Below are positions 1 through 5,710 of a DNA stretch of 6,153 nt, one piece after another. The notes under the pieces are model-generated. The model was not told the DNA's origin. It was given only the letters and a program-made list of their open reading frames with translations, and ran no database searches. A program made the position numbers and the translations under genes. The first letter of the stretch is position 1. Each line of letters opens with the position of its first letter. Source of the stretch: CADEED01 sp035701825 (lineage in GTDB: Bacteria > Pseudomonadota > Gammaproteobacteria > Steroidobacterales > Steroidobacteraceae); contig DASSRK010000134.1 of the NCBI GenBank assembly GCA_035701825.1, forward strand, positions 1 to 6,153, in the 5' to 3' direction.

Positions 1-1319
1 CCGCAGCCCTTGAGCACCATGATGCAGTTCTCGTCGATGTCGAGCGCGTCGTCGTCGATTTTGGATTTAAAGTCCTCGATGCTCTCGAACACCACCGCCC
101 TGCCGCGATGCTTGAGTAGTTTGGGCGTGGCGGCCGACGGCTTGATCACGGCGCCGTCGGGCGCGAGGTTGCCGCGAAGTATCGCGATACCGGCATTGGC
201 CTTGAACGGATCCTCGAGCGCCTTGATGACCGCGCGGTTCCAGCACGGCGCGTTGGCGATGTTCTCGCCCATGGTCTTGCCGTTGACGGTGAGCGCATCC
301 TGGTTGAGCACGGAGGAAATCTCGCGCAGCACCGCCGGCAATCCGCCGGCGTAGTAGAAATCTTCCATCAGGTACTTGCCCGACGGCTGCAGGTCGAGCA
401 GGCATGGCAGCTGCGAGCCGAGCTTGTCCCAGTCCTCGAGCGCGAGCTTCACGCCGATGCGGCCGGCGATGGCTAACAAGTGCACCACGGAATTGGTCGA
501 GCCGCCGATCGCGGCGTTCGCCTTGATCGCATTCTCGAAGGCCTTGCGCGTGAGGATCTTCGACAGCACCAGGTCTTCCTGCACCATCTCGACGATGCGG
601 CGACCCGAGAGCTGCGCCAGTCGGTAGCGTTGCGCGTCGACCGCCGGGATCGCCGCGTTTCCCGGAAGCGAGACACCGAGCGCCTCGACCATGCTCGCCA
701 TGGTCGAAGCCGTGCCCATGGTCATGCAGTGGCCCTTGGAGCGATGCATACAGGATTCGGCAGCGGTGAATTCCTCTTTTGACATGTGACCCGCGCGCAC
801 GTCCTCGGACATCTGCCAGACGCCGGTGCCGGAGCCGATCTGCCGGCCGCGGAAATGTCCCGACAGCATCGGGCCGCCGGAGATGCCGATGGTCGGCAGG
901 TCGCAGCTCGCCGCGCCCATGAGCAGCGAAGGCGTGGTCTTGTCGCAGCCCATGAGCAGCACCACGCCGTCGATGGGATTGCCGCGGATCGACTCTTCGA
1001 CGTCCATGCTGGCGAGATTGCGGAACAACATCGCGGTCGGCTTGAGCTGCGTCTCGCCCAGCGACATCACCGGGAATTCCAGCGGAAAACCGCCGGCTTC
1101 GTAGACACCGCGCTTCACGAATTCCGCGATCTCGCGAAAGTGCCCGTTGCACGGAGTCAGCTCGCTCCAGGTATTGCAGATGCCGATGACCGGGCGGCCG
1201 TCGAACAGGTCGTCCGGGTAGCCCTGGTTCTTGAGCCAGCTGCGATGGATGAATCCGTCCTTGTCCTGCTTGCCGAACCAATCCTGGCTGCGCAGCCTCT
1301 TCTTCACCTTCGAATCCAT
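1..1319 (-). CDS. IlvD/Edd-family aldonate dehydratase (L-arabinonate dehydratase-like), partial at 3' end
   Basis: Iron-sulfur sugar-acid dehydratase that removes water from an aldonate to give a 2-keto-3-deoxy acid in the cytoplasm. Reading begins at the ATG at 1319-1317 and stays open to the left edge: 439 codons of a family that usually has about 570-600, so the C-terminal domain is missing. A GAGG at 1329-1326, six bases upstream, supports this start. Visible motifs are GICNTWSELTPCNGH (residues 46-60), MGCDKTTPS (123-131) and SKGHCMTMGTAS near 194-205. Cys57, Cys125 and Cys198 have exactly the spacing of the [2Fe-2S] ligands of Rhizobium L-arabinonate dehydratase (Cys59, Cys127, Cys200 from memory). 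Lys127 matches the carbamylated metal-ligand lysine. The catalytic serine of the C-terminal domain (near 478) lies outside. The CNTWSELTPCN form points to the pentonate/hexonate branch rather than to branched-chain amino acid IlvD or 6-phosphogluconate Edd. Arabinonate, fuconate, galactonate and xylonate remain possible. It is divergent from the sugar operon and probably co-regulated with it. Confidence 0.93.
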   Translation of the reverse strand, partial: MDSKVKKRLRSQDWFGKQDKDGFIHRSWLKNQGYPDDLFDGRPVIGICNTWSELTPCNGHFREIAEFVKRGVYEAGGFPLEFPVMSLGETQLKPTAMLFRNLASMDVEESIRGNPIDGVVLLMGCDKTTPSLLMGAASCDLPTIGISGGPMLSGHFRGRQIGSGTGVWQMSEDVRAGHMSKEEFTAAESCMHRSKGHCMTMGTASTMASMVEALGVSLPGNAAIPAVDAQRYRLAQLSGRRIVEMVQEDLVLSKILTRKAFENAIKANAAIGGSTNSVVHLLAIAGRIGVKLALEDWDKLGSQLPCLLDLQPSGKYLMEDFYYAGGLPAVLREISSVLNQDALTVNGKTMGENIANAPCWNRAVIKALEDPFKANAGIAILRGNLAPDGAVIKPSAATPKLLKHRGRAVVFESIEDFKSKIDDDALDIDENCIMVLKGC

Positions 1320-1393
1320 CGTCCGCCTCTTCGTTGCCGGCCCGCACTATACTTCAGCGCCGTTTCACACCAGGATTTTTCAGAGGCTACGTA
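1320..1393. promoter_or_regulatory. Divergent intergenic control region between dehydratase and sugar operon
   Basis: This 74-bp gap is the only intergenic space of any size and must carry both divergent promoters, unless one lies inside a gene. It is clearly richer in A/T than its surroundings from 1346 to 1383. Overlapping -10-like hexamers lie on the two strands: TATACT at 1348-1353 (plus) and TATAGT at 1351-1346 (minus). Neither has a convincing -35 at 16-18 bp, so an activator or an alternative sigma factor may be involved. TTCA occurs three times on the plus strand (1353-1356, 1364-1367, 1379-1382), two of them as TTTCA 15 bp apart. I could not find a convincing palindromic operator. 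The region is certain; the promoter positions are a weak inference. Confidence 0.5.
1382..1386 (+). promoter_or_regulatory. Ribosome binding site of the SDR gene
   Basis: AGAGG lies seven bases before the ATG at 1394. It selects that start over the in-frame ATG at 1334, which would add 20 residues unlike the family and would put the coding region across the -10-like elements. Confidence 0.6.
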
Positions 1394-2194
1394 ATGTCCG
1401 TCGAACGCCGCGATACCACCCACGCCCTTGGCGGCACCGCCATTTACCCCTCGCTGCGCGGTCGCAGCGTCTTCATTACCGGCGGCGGTGCCGGAATCGG
1501 CGGGGTTATGACCGAAGCCTTTGCAGCTCAGGGATCACTCGTTGCCTTTGTTGATATCAATGAGGCGGTCTCGAACGCGCTGGTGCAGAAGATAGAGGCC
1601 GCCGGCCATCCGCGCCCCTGGTTCCGCAAGGTGGACGTGACCAACGTGCTGGCGCTGCAGACCGCCATCCGGGACGCCGCGCTGGCGCTCGGCGATTTCC
1701 ACGTGCTGGTGAACAACGTGGCCAACGACGAACGCCACAACTTCATGGACGTCACGCCCGAGTATTACGACGACCGCATCGCCGTGAACCAGCGCCCCGC
1801 CTTCTTCGCCACGCAGGCCGTGGTGCCCGGCATGAAGAAGATGGGCGGCGGCTCGATCATCAACTTCGGCTCGAACAGCTACGGCGCCAAGGGCCGCAAC
1901 ATGTCGGTGTACACCACCGCCAAGTCGTCGGTGATCGGCTTCACGCGCGGCATCGCGCGCGAGCTCGGCGAGCATCGCATCCGCGTCAACGTGATCACGC
2001 CGGGCTGGATCATGACCGAGCGGCAGATCACCAAGTGGCTGGACGCCAAGGGCGAGGAGGAAATCAGGCGCAACCAGGTGCTGCCCGACAAGGTGCGGCC
2101 CGAGGACGTGGCGCCGCTCGCGCTGTTCCTTGCGTCGGACGACTCGCGCGCCATGTCCGCGCAGGAGTACATCGTCGACGCGGGCTGGCTCTGA
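1394..2194 (+). CDS. SDR-family aldose 1-dehydrogenase (XylB-like, NAD-dependent)
   Basis: A classical short-chain dehydrogenase of 266 residues, predicted to oxidise an aldose at C1 to the aldonolactone in the cytoplasm. The cofactor motif TGGGAGIG is at residues 29-36. The acidic Asp54 at the end of strand 2 (AFVDIN) suggests NAD+ rather than NADP+. The active site is Asn132, Ser160, Tyr173 and Lys177 (YTTAK). Segments such as AIYPSLRG near the start, NDERH, PGMKKMGGGSIINFGS and the final VDAGWL closely resemble Caulobacter D-xylose 1-dehydrogenase XylB as I remember it. The usual NNAG reads NNVA (107-110). Codons 38-57 use far more A/T-ending codons than the rest. It is first in the operon and ends 4 bases before the AraD1 gene. 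The sugar could be L-arabinose, D-xylose, D-galactose or D-fucose. The family and reaction type are firm; the substrate is inferred from the neighbours. Confidence 0.9.
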   Translation: MSVERRDTTHALGGTAIYPSLRGRSVFITGGGAGIGGVMTEAFAAQGSLVAFVDINEAVSNALVQKIEAAGHPRPWFRKVDVTNVLALQTAIRDAALALGDFHVLVNNVANDERHNFMDVTPEYYDDRIAVNQRPAFFATQAVVPGMKKMGGGSIINFGSNSYGAKGRNMSVYTTAKSSVIGFTRGIARELGEHRIRVNVITPGWIMTERQITKWLDAKGEEEIRRNQVLPDKVRPEDVAPLALFLASDDSRAMSAQEYIVDAGWL

Positions 2195-2198
2195 TCCG

Positions 2199-3188
2199 AT
2201 GCGGCTGCTGCAATACGTCGACAACCTGCTGACGCGCGTCGCGCGCGTCGACGCCGACGGGCGCGTCGTGCCGCTGCGCCAGTACGAGAGCGTCTACCAG
2301 CTGGCGCGCAAGGCCATCGACCACGGCTGCACGCTCGCCGACATCGTGGCGCGCGAACCGGTCGATGCGCCGATCGACTACCAGGACCTGCGGCGCGAGG
2401 GGCGGCTGCTGCCGCCGCTCACGCATCCGGATCCCGCGCATTGCCTGGTGTCCGGCACCGGCCTCACGCATCTCGGCAGCGCGACGGCGCGCGACGCCAT
2501 GCACCAGAAACTGCAGGGCACCGAGCTCAGCGACTCCATGAAGATGTTCAAGTGGGGCGTGGAAGGCGGCAAACCCGCGGGCGACGCGCCCGGCATGCAG
2601 CCGGAGTGGTTCTACAAGGGCAATGGCGCCAACGTGGTCGGCTGCGGCCGGCCGATCCTCTCGCCGGATTTCGCCGAGGACCACGGCGAGGAGCCGGAGC
2701 TCGTCGGCTGCTATCTCATCGGCGAGGACGGGCAACCGCACCGCCTGGGCTTCGCCATCGGCAACGAGTTCTCCGATCACGTGACCGAGCGGCGTAACTA
2801 TCTACTGCTGGCGCATTCCAAGCTGCGGCAGTGCGGCGTGGGGCCGATGCTCAACACCGGCGCGCTGCCCGCGCACCTCGAAGGCACCAGCCGCATCCGC
2901 CGCAACGGGCAGGTGCTTTGGCAGAAGCCCTTCCTCACCGGCGAGGGCAACATGAGCCACACCATCGCCAACCTCGAGTACCACCACTTCAAGTACCGCC
3001 AGCACCGCGTGCCGGGCGACGTGCACCTGCACTTCTTCGGCACCGCGACGCTGAGCTTCGCCGACAACATCAAGGTGCAGGCGGGCGACGAATTCGAGAT
3101 CGACCTGCCGGCGCTGGGCGCGCCGCTGGTGAACCGGCTCGAGGTCGAGCCGGGCGGGCACCGCATGAACACGACCCATTCGCTTTGA
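2199..3188 (+). CDS. AraD1/GguC family protein (FAH-fold enzyme of 2-keto-3-deoxy sugar acid metabolism)
   Basis: A 329-residue cytoplasmic protein of the AraD1/GguC group within the fumarylacetoacetate hydrolase superfamily. Recognisable family segments are LLPPLTHPDPAHCLVSGTGL (71-90), HLGSATARDAMH (91-102), QPEWFYKGNG (134-143), GNEFSDHVTERRNYL (188-202), AHSKLR (205-210) and VHLHFFGTATLSFAD (275-289). The likely divalent-metal ligands of the fold are Glu165 and Glu167 (EPEL) and Asp193. The start at 2199 has no clear Shine-Dalgarno sequence. It follows the SDR stop by four bases, so translation probably depends on coupling; an in-frame ATG at 2130 lies deep in the SDR gene and is rejected. 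Context suggests it acts on the 2-keto-3-deoxy acid made by the divergent dehydratase. It could be a dehydratase giving a semialdehyde, as for Caulobacter XylX of the same superfamily, or a hydrolase of a diketo acid. Family membership is solid; the exact reaction is not. Confidence 0.85.
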   Translation: MRLLQYVDNLLTRVARVDADGRVVPLRQYESVYQLARKAIDHGCTLADIVAREPVDAPIDYQDLRREGRLLPPLTHPDPAHCLVSGTGLTHLGSATARDAMHQKLQGTELSDSMKMFKWGVEGGKPAGDAPGMQPEWFYKGNGANVVGCGRPILSPDFAEDHGEEPELVGCYLIGEDGQPHRLGFAIGNEFSDHVTERRNYLLLAHSKLRQCGVGPMLNTGALPAHLEGTSRIRRNGQVLWQKPFLTGEGNMSHTIANLEYHHFKYRQHRVPGDVHLHFFGTATLSFADNIKVQAGDEFEIDLPALGAPLVNRLEVEPGGHRMNTTHSL

Positions 3189-3195
3189 CGCACAC

Positions 3196-3202
3196 GGGGG
3201 AG
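3196..3202 (+). promoter_or_regulatory. Ribosome binding site of the binding-protein gene
   Basis: A GGGGGAG purine run lies directly before the ATG at 3205, in the 16-bp gap after the AraD1 stop. It is the strongest Shine-Dalgarno sequence in the operon, and fits the usual need for more binding protein than ATPase or permease. Its spacing is short: two bases from the GGAG end, more if the G-run pairs. Confidence 0.55.
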
Positions 3203-3204
3203 AG

Positions 3205-4161
3205 ATGAAGCATTCACTACGCGCATTGGTATTCCTGGCAGCCGCCGTGCTGGCCGCGGGCTGCTCGCGGCACGAGAAGGACGATCGCATCGTGCTCGGC
3301 TTCAGCCAGATCGGCGCCGAGAGCGAATGGCGCACGGCGAACACCGAGTCCATCAAGTCCGCCGCCGCAACCATGAACATCGACCTGCGCTTCGCCGACG
3401 CGCAGCAGAAGCAGGAGAACCAGATCAAGGCGCTGCGCACCTTCATCGCGCAGAAGGTCGACGTCATCGCCTTCTCGCCCGTGGTCGAGACCGGCTGGGA
3501 CACGGTGCTGCAGGAGGCCAAGGCCGCGAAGATCCCGGTGATCCTCACCGACCGCACGGTGACCGCCGACCCCTCCTTATATGAGGGCCTGATCGGCTCC
3601 GACTTCGTCGAGGAAGGCCGCAAGGCCGGCCGCTGGGCGCTCGAGCACTTCAAGGACGAGACCGGTGACGTGAACATCGTCGAGCTGCAGGGCACGGTGG
3701 GCTCGGGCCCGGCCATCGATCGCAAGAAGGGCTTCGAGGAAATCATTGCCGCGAAACCCAACTTCAAGATCATCCGCTCGCAGTCGGGCGACTTCACGCG
3801 CGCCAAGGGCAAGGAAGTCATGGAAGCCTTCCTCAAGGCCGAGACGCGCAAGATCCACCTGCTGTACGCGCACAACGACGACATGGCGATCGGCGCCATC
3901 CAGGCCATCGAGGAAGCGGGCATCAAGCCGGGCCGCGAGCTCGCCATCGTGTCCATCGACGCGGTCAAGGGCGCGTTCGAGGCGATGATCGCCGGCAAGC
4001 TCAATGCCACCATCGAGTGCAACCCGCTGCTCGGCCCGCAACTCATGACGGCCGTGGCCGAAGTGGTCGCCGGCAAGCCGATCCCCAAGCGCATCGTGGT
4101 CGACGAGCAGGTCTTCACCATGGAAACGGCCAAGCAGCACATCCAGTCGCGGAAGTACTGA
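3205..4161 (+). CDS. ytfQ: YtfQ-like sugar ABC transporter substrate-binding protein, predicted lipoprotein
   Basis: A 318-residue type I periplasmic binding protein of the CUT2 (ribose/galactofuranose) class that captures a free sugar for the importer encoded next to it. Similarity to E. coli galactofuranose-binding protein YtfQ is extensive: GFSQIGAESEWR (32-43), DAQQKQENQIKALR (65-78), VELQGTVG (159-166), AIDRKKGFEE (170-179), IIRSQSGDFTRAKGKEVME (189-207) and YAHNDDMAIGAIQAI (221-235). The N terminus has K2 and R6, a hydrophobic stretch (7-18) and A-A-G-Cys20, a plausible lipobox, so the mature protein is probably lipid-anchored. E. coli YtfQ is soluble. Serine at +2 does not fit the inner-membrane retention signal. 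Galactofuranose or L-arabinofuranose are the likeliest ligands, the latter because of the pentonate-type enzymes upstream. A rare TTA codon sits at residue 125. The ATPase begins four bases after the stop. Confidence 0.92.
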   Translation: MKHSLRALVFLAAAVLAAGCSRHEKDDRIVLGFSQIGAESEWRTANTESIKSAAATMNIDLRFADAQQKQENQIKALRTFIAQKVDVIAFSPVVETGWDTVLQEAKAAKIPVILTDRTVTADPSLYEGLIGSDFVEEGRKAGRWALEHFKDETGDVNIVELQGTVGSGPAIDRKKGFEEIIAAKPNFKIIRSQSGDFTRAKGKEVMEAFLKAETRKIHLLYAHNDDMAIGAIQAIEEAGIKPGRELAIVSIDAVKGAFEAMIAGKLNATIECNPLLGPQLMTAVAEVVAGKPIPKRIVVDEQVFTMETAKQHIQSRKY

Positions 4162-4165
4162 ACGC

Positions 4166-5710
4166 GTGACTGAACGCGAAATCGTGCTGGAGGCGCGTGG
4201 CATCGCACGCGCCTTCCCCGGCGTGCAGGCGCTGGCGGGCGTCGACCTGACGCTGCGCGCCGGCGAAGTGCACGCGCTGATGGGACAGAACGGCGCCGGC
4301 AAGTCCACGCTGATCAAGGTGCTGACCGGCCTGTGCGCCCCGGATGCCGGCAGCATCAAACTATTCGACCGGTCGAACCAGGGCGCCGAGGTCGCGCTGC
4401 GCACGCCGCAACAGGCGCAGCGCCTCGGCATCAGCGCGGTCCACCAGGAGAGCCACCTGCTGCCGAACCTCTCGGTGGCGGAGAACATCTGCGCCGGACG
4501 CTACCCGCGCAAGCCCTGGCTGCGCGGCGGGGGCATCGACTGGGCGGAAACCCGCCGCCGCGCCCGCGAATTGCTCGGCCGGCTCGGCATCGACGTGGAC
4601 GTCACGCAGCCCGCGGGCGGACTGCCGGCCGCCGTGCAGCAGCTCGCCGCCGTGGCGCGCGCCGTGGCCGACGATGCGCGCGTGCTGATCCTCGACGAGC
4701 CCACTTCGAGCCTGGACGCCGAGGAAGTGCAGGCGCTGTTCAGGCTGGTCCGCAAGCTGCGCGACCAGGGCGTCGCCATCCTGTTCGTCACGCACTTCCT
4801 CGACCAGGTGTACGAGGTCTGCGACCGCATCACGGTGCTGCGCAACGGCCGGCTGGTCGGCGAATACGCCTGCGGCAAGCTCGACGCGCGCGGCCTGGTG
4901 GCGGCAATGGTCGGGCGCGAGATCGTCGAGGCGCACAAGCCCGCGGCGCACGCGGCCGCGGACCGCGACGCTCCCGCCGCGCTGTCGGCGCGCGGTGTCG
5001 CGCGGCGCGGCGCCCTCGAGCCGATGGACGTGGAAATCAGGGGCGGCGAAGTGCTGGGGCTCGCGGGGTTGCTGGGCTCGGGCCGCACCGAGCTCGCGCG
5101 GCTGCTGTTCGCATTGGACCGGCGCGACCAGGGCGAGATCCAGGTCGGCGGCCAGCGGTGCCGACTCGAGGAGCCGGCCGACGCGCTGCGCCTCGGGCTC
5201 GCGTTCTGCCCCGAGGACCGCAAGCAGGACGGCATCGTCGCGGAACTGTCGGTGCGCGAGAACATCGTGCTGGCGCTGCAGTCACGCATGGGCCTCGGAA
5301 AATTCCTGGCGCGCGCCCAGCAACGCGCGCTGGCCGAGAAGCTGGTCGCGGCGCTCGGCATCAAGACCGCGAGCATCGAGACGCCCATCGGGCAGCTGTC
5401 CGGCGGCAACCAGCAGAAGGCCATCATCGCGCGCTGGCTGGCGACCGGGCCGCGCGTGCTGATCCTCGACGAGCCTACGCGCGGCGTGGACATCGCCGCC
5501 AAGCAGGAGCTCATGGGCGAAGTGCTGAAGCTCGCCGAGGGCGGCACCGCGGTGCTGTTCATATCGGCGGAGATCGAGGAAGTGGTGCGCGTCTCCGACC
5601 GCATCCTGGTGCTGCGCGACCGCACCAAGGCCGGCGAACTGCCCGGTGACGCCGGCGAAGATGCCGTCTATTCATTGATCGCCGGCGACACGGCCGGGGG
5701 CCCGCCGTGA
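4166..5710 (+). CDS. ytfR: YtfR-like sugar ABC transporter ATP-binding protein (two fused nucleotide-binding domains)
   Basis: A 514-residue cytoplasmic ATPase driving the sugar importer, the usual length for CUT2 ATPases (RbsA, MglA, YtfR). Domain 1 has Walker A GQNGAGKST (40-48), Q-loop Gln94, Walker B LILDEPTSSLD (174-184) and switch His210 (FVTHFLDQVYEV). Its signature motif is degenerate: GLPAAVQQ (152-159) where YtfR has FSVAMQQ. Domain 2 has a degenerate Walker A GLLGSGRTE (301-309, arginine for lysine), FCPEDRKQDGI (347-357), a canonical LSGGNQQK (411-418), LILDEPTRGVD (432-442), and no switch histidine (ISAEIEE). One composite ATP site is therefore intact and one decayed. The start is GTG at 4166, four bases after the binding-protein stop, with GGAAG at 4151-4155 upstream. 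Its stop overlaps the permease start. LAGLLGSGRTE and the FCPEDRK region match YtfR closely as I recall it. Confidence 0.95.
   Translation: MTEREIVLEARGIARAFPGVQALAGVDLTLRAGEVHALMGQNGAGKSTLIKVLTGLCAPDAGSIKLFDRSNQGAEVALRTPQQAQRLGISAVHQESHLLPNLSVAENICAGRYPRKPWLRGGGIDWAETRRRARELLGRLGIDVDVTQPAGGLPAAVQQLAAVARAVADDARVLILDEPTSSLDAEEVQALFRLVRKLRDQGVAILFVTHFLDQVYEVCDRITVLRNGRLVGEYACGKLDARGLVAAMVGREIVEAHKPAAHAAADRDAPAALSARGVARRGALEPMDVEIRGGEVLGLAGLLGSGRTELARLLFALDRRDQGEIQVGGQRCRLEEPADALRLGLAFCPEDRKQDGIVAELSVRENIVLALQSRMGLGKFLARAQQRALAEKLVAALGIKTASIETPIGQLSGGNQQKAIIARWLATGPRVLILDEPTRGVDIAAKQELMGEVLKLAEGGTAVLFISAEIEEVVRVSDRILVLRDRTKAGELPGDAGEDAVYSLIAGDTAGGPP

Noticed and set aside
1..1319. Assignment of the dehydratase as branched-chain amino acid IlvD or 6-phosphogluconate Edd
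   Set aside because: The cysteine-motif context (CNTWSELTPCN, MGCDKTTPS) and the divergent sugar operon fit the pentonate/hexonate dehydratase branch better.
67..1347. 426-codon minus-strand open frame over the dehydratase
   Set aside because: It is offset from the true dehydratase frame, which has the conserved cysteine motifs and simply lacks a stop within the window.
1334..1393. Upstream in-frame ATG extending the SDR protein by 20 residues
   Set aside because: The extension is not like the family, overlaps the putative promoter elements and lacks a ribosome site, whereas ATG 1394 has AGAGG seven bases upstream.
2802..4208. 468-codon open frame on the minus strand opposite the AraD1 3' end and the binding-protein gene
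   Set aside because: Antisense shadow of high-GC coding DNA. The plus strand encodes clearly recognisable proteins across the same bases, and the antisense translation is rich in Ser/Arg/Ala with no recognisable domain.
4501..5628. 375-codon minus-strand and 438-codon plus-strand alternative frames over the ATPase gene
   Set aside because: Shadows caused by strong GC3 bias. The frame starting at 4166 carries all ABC motifs; the alternatives are low-complexity Arg/Ala/Ser sequences.
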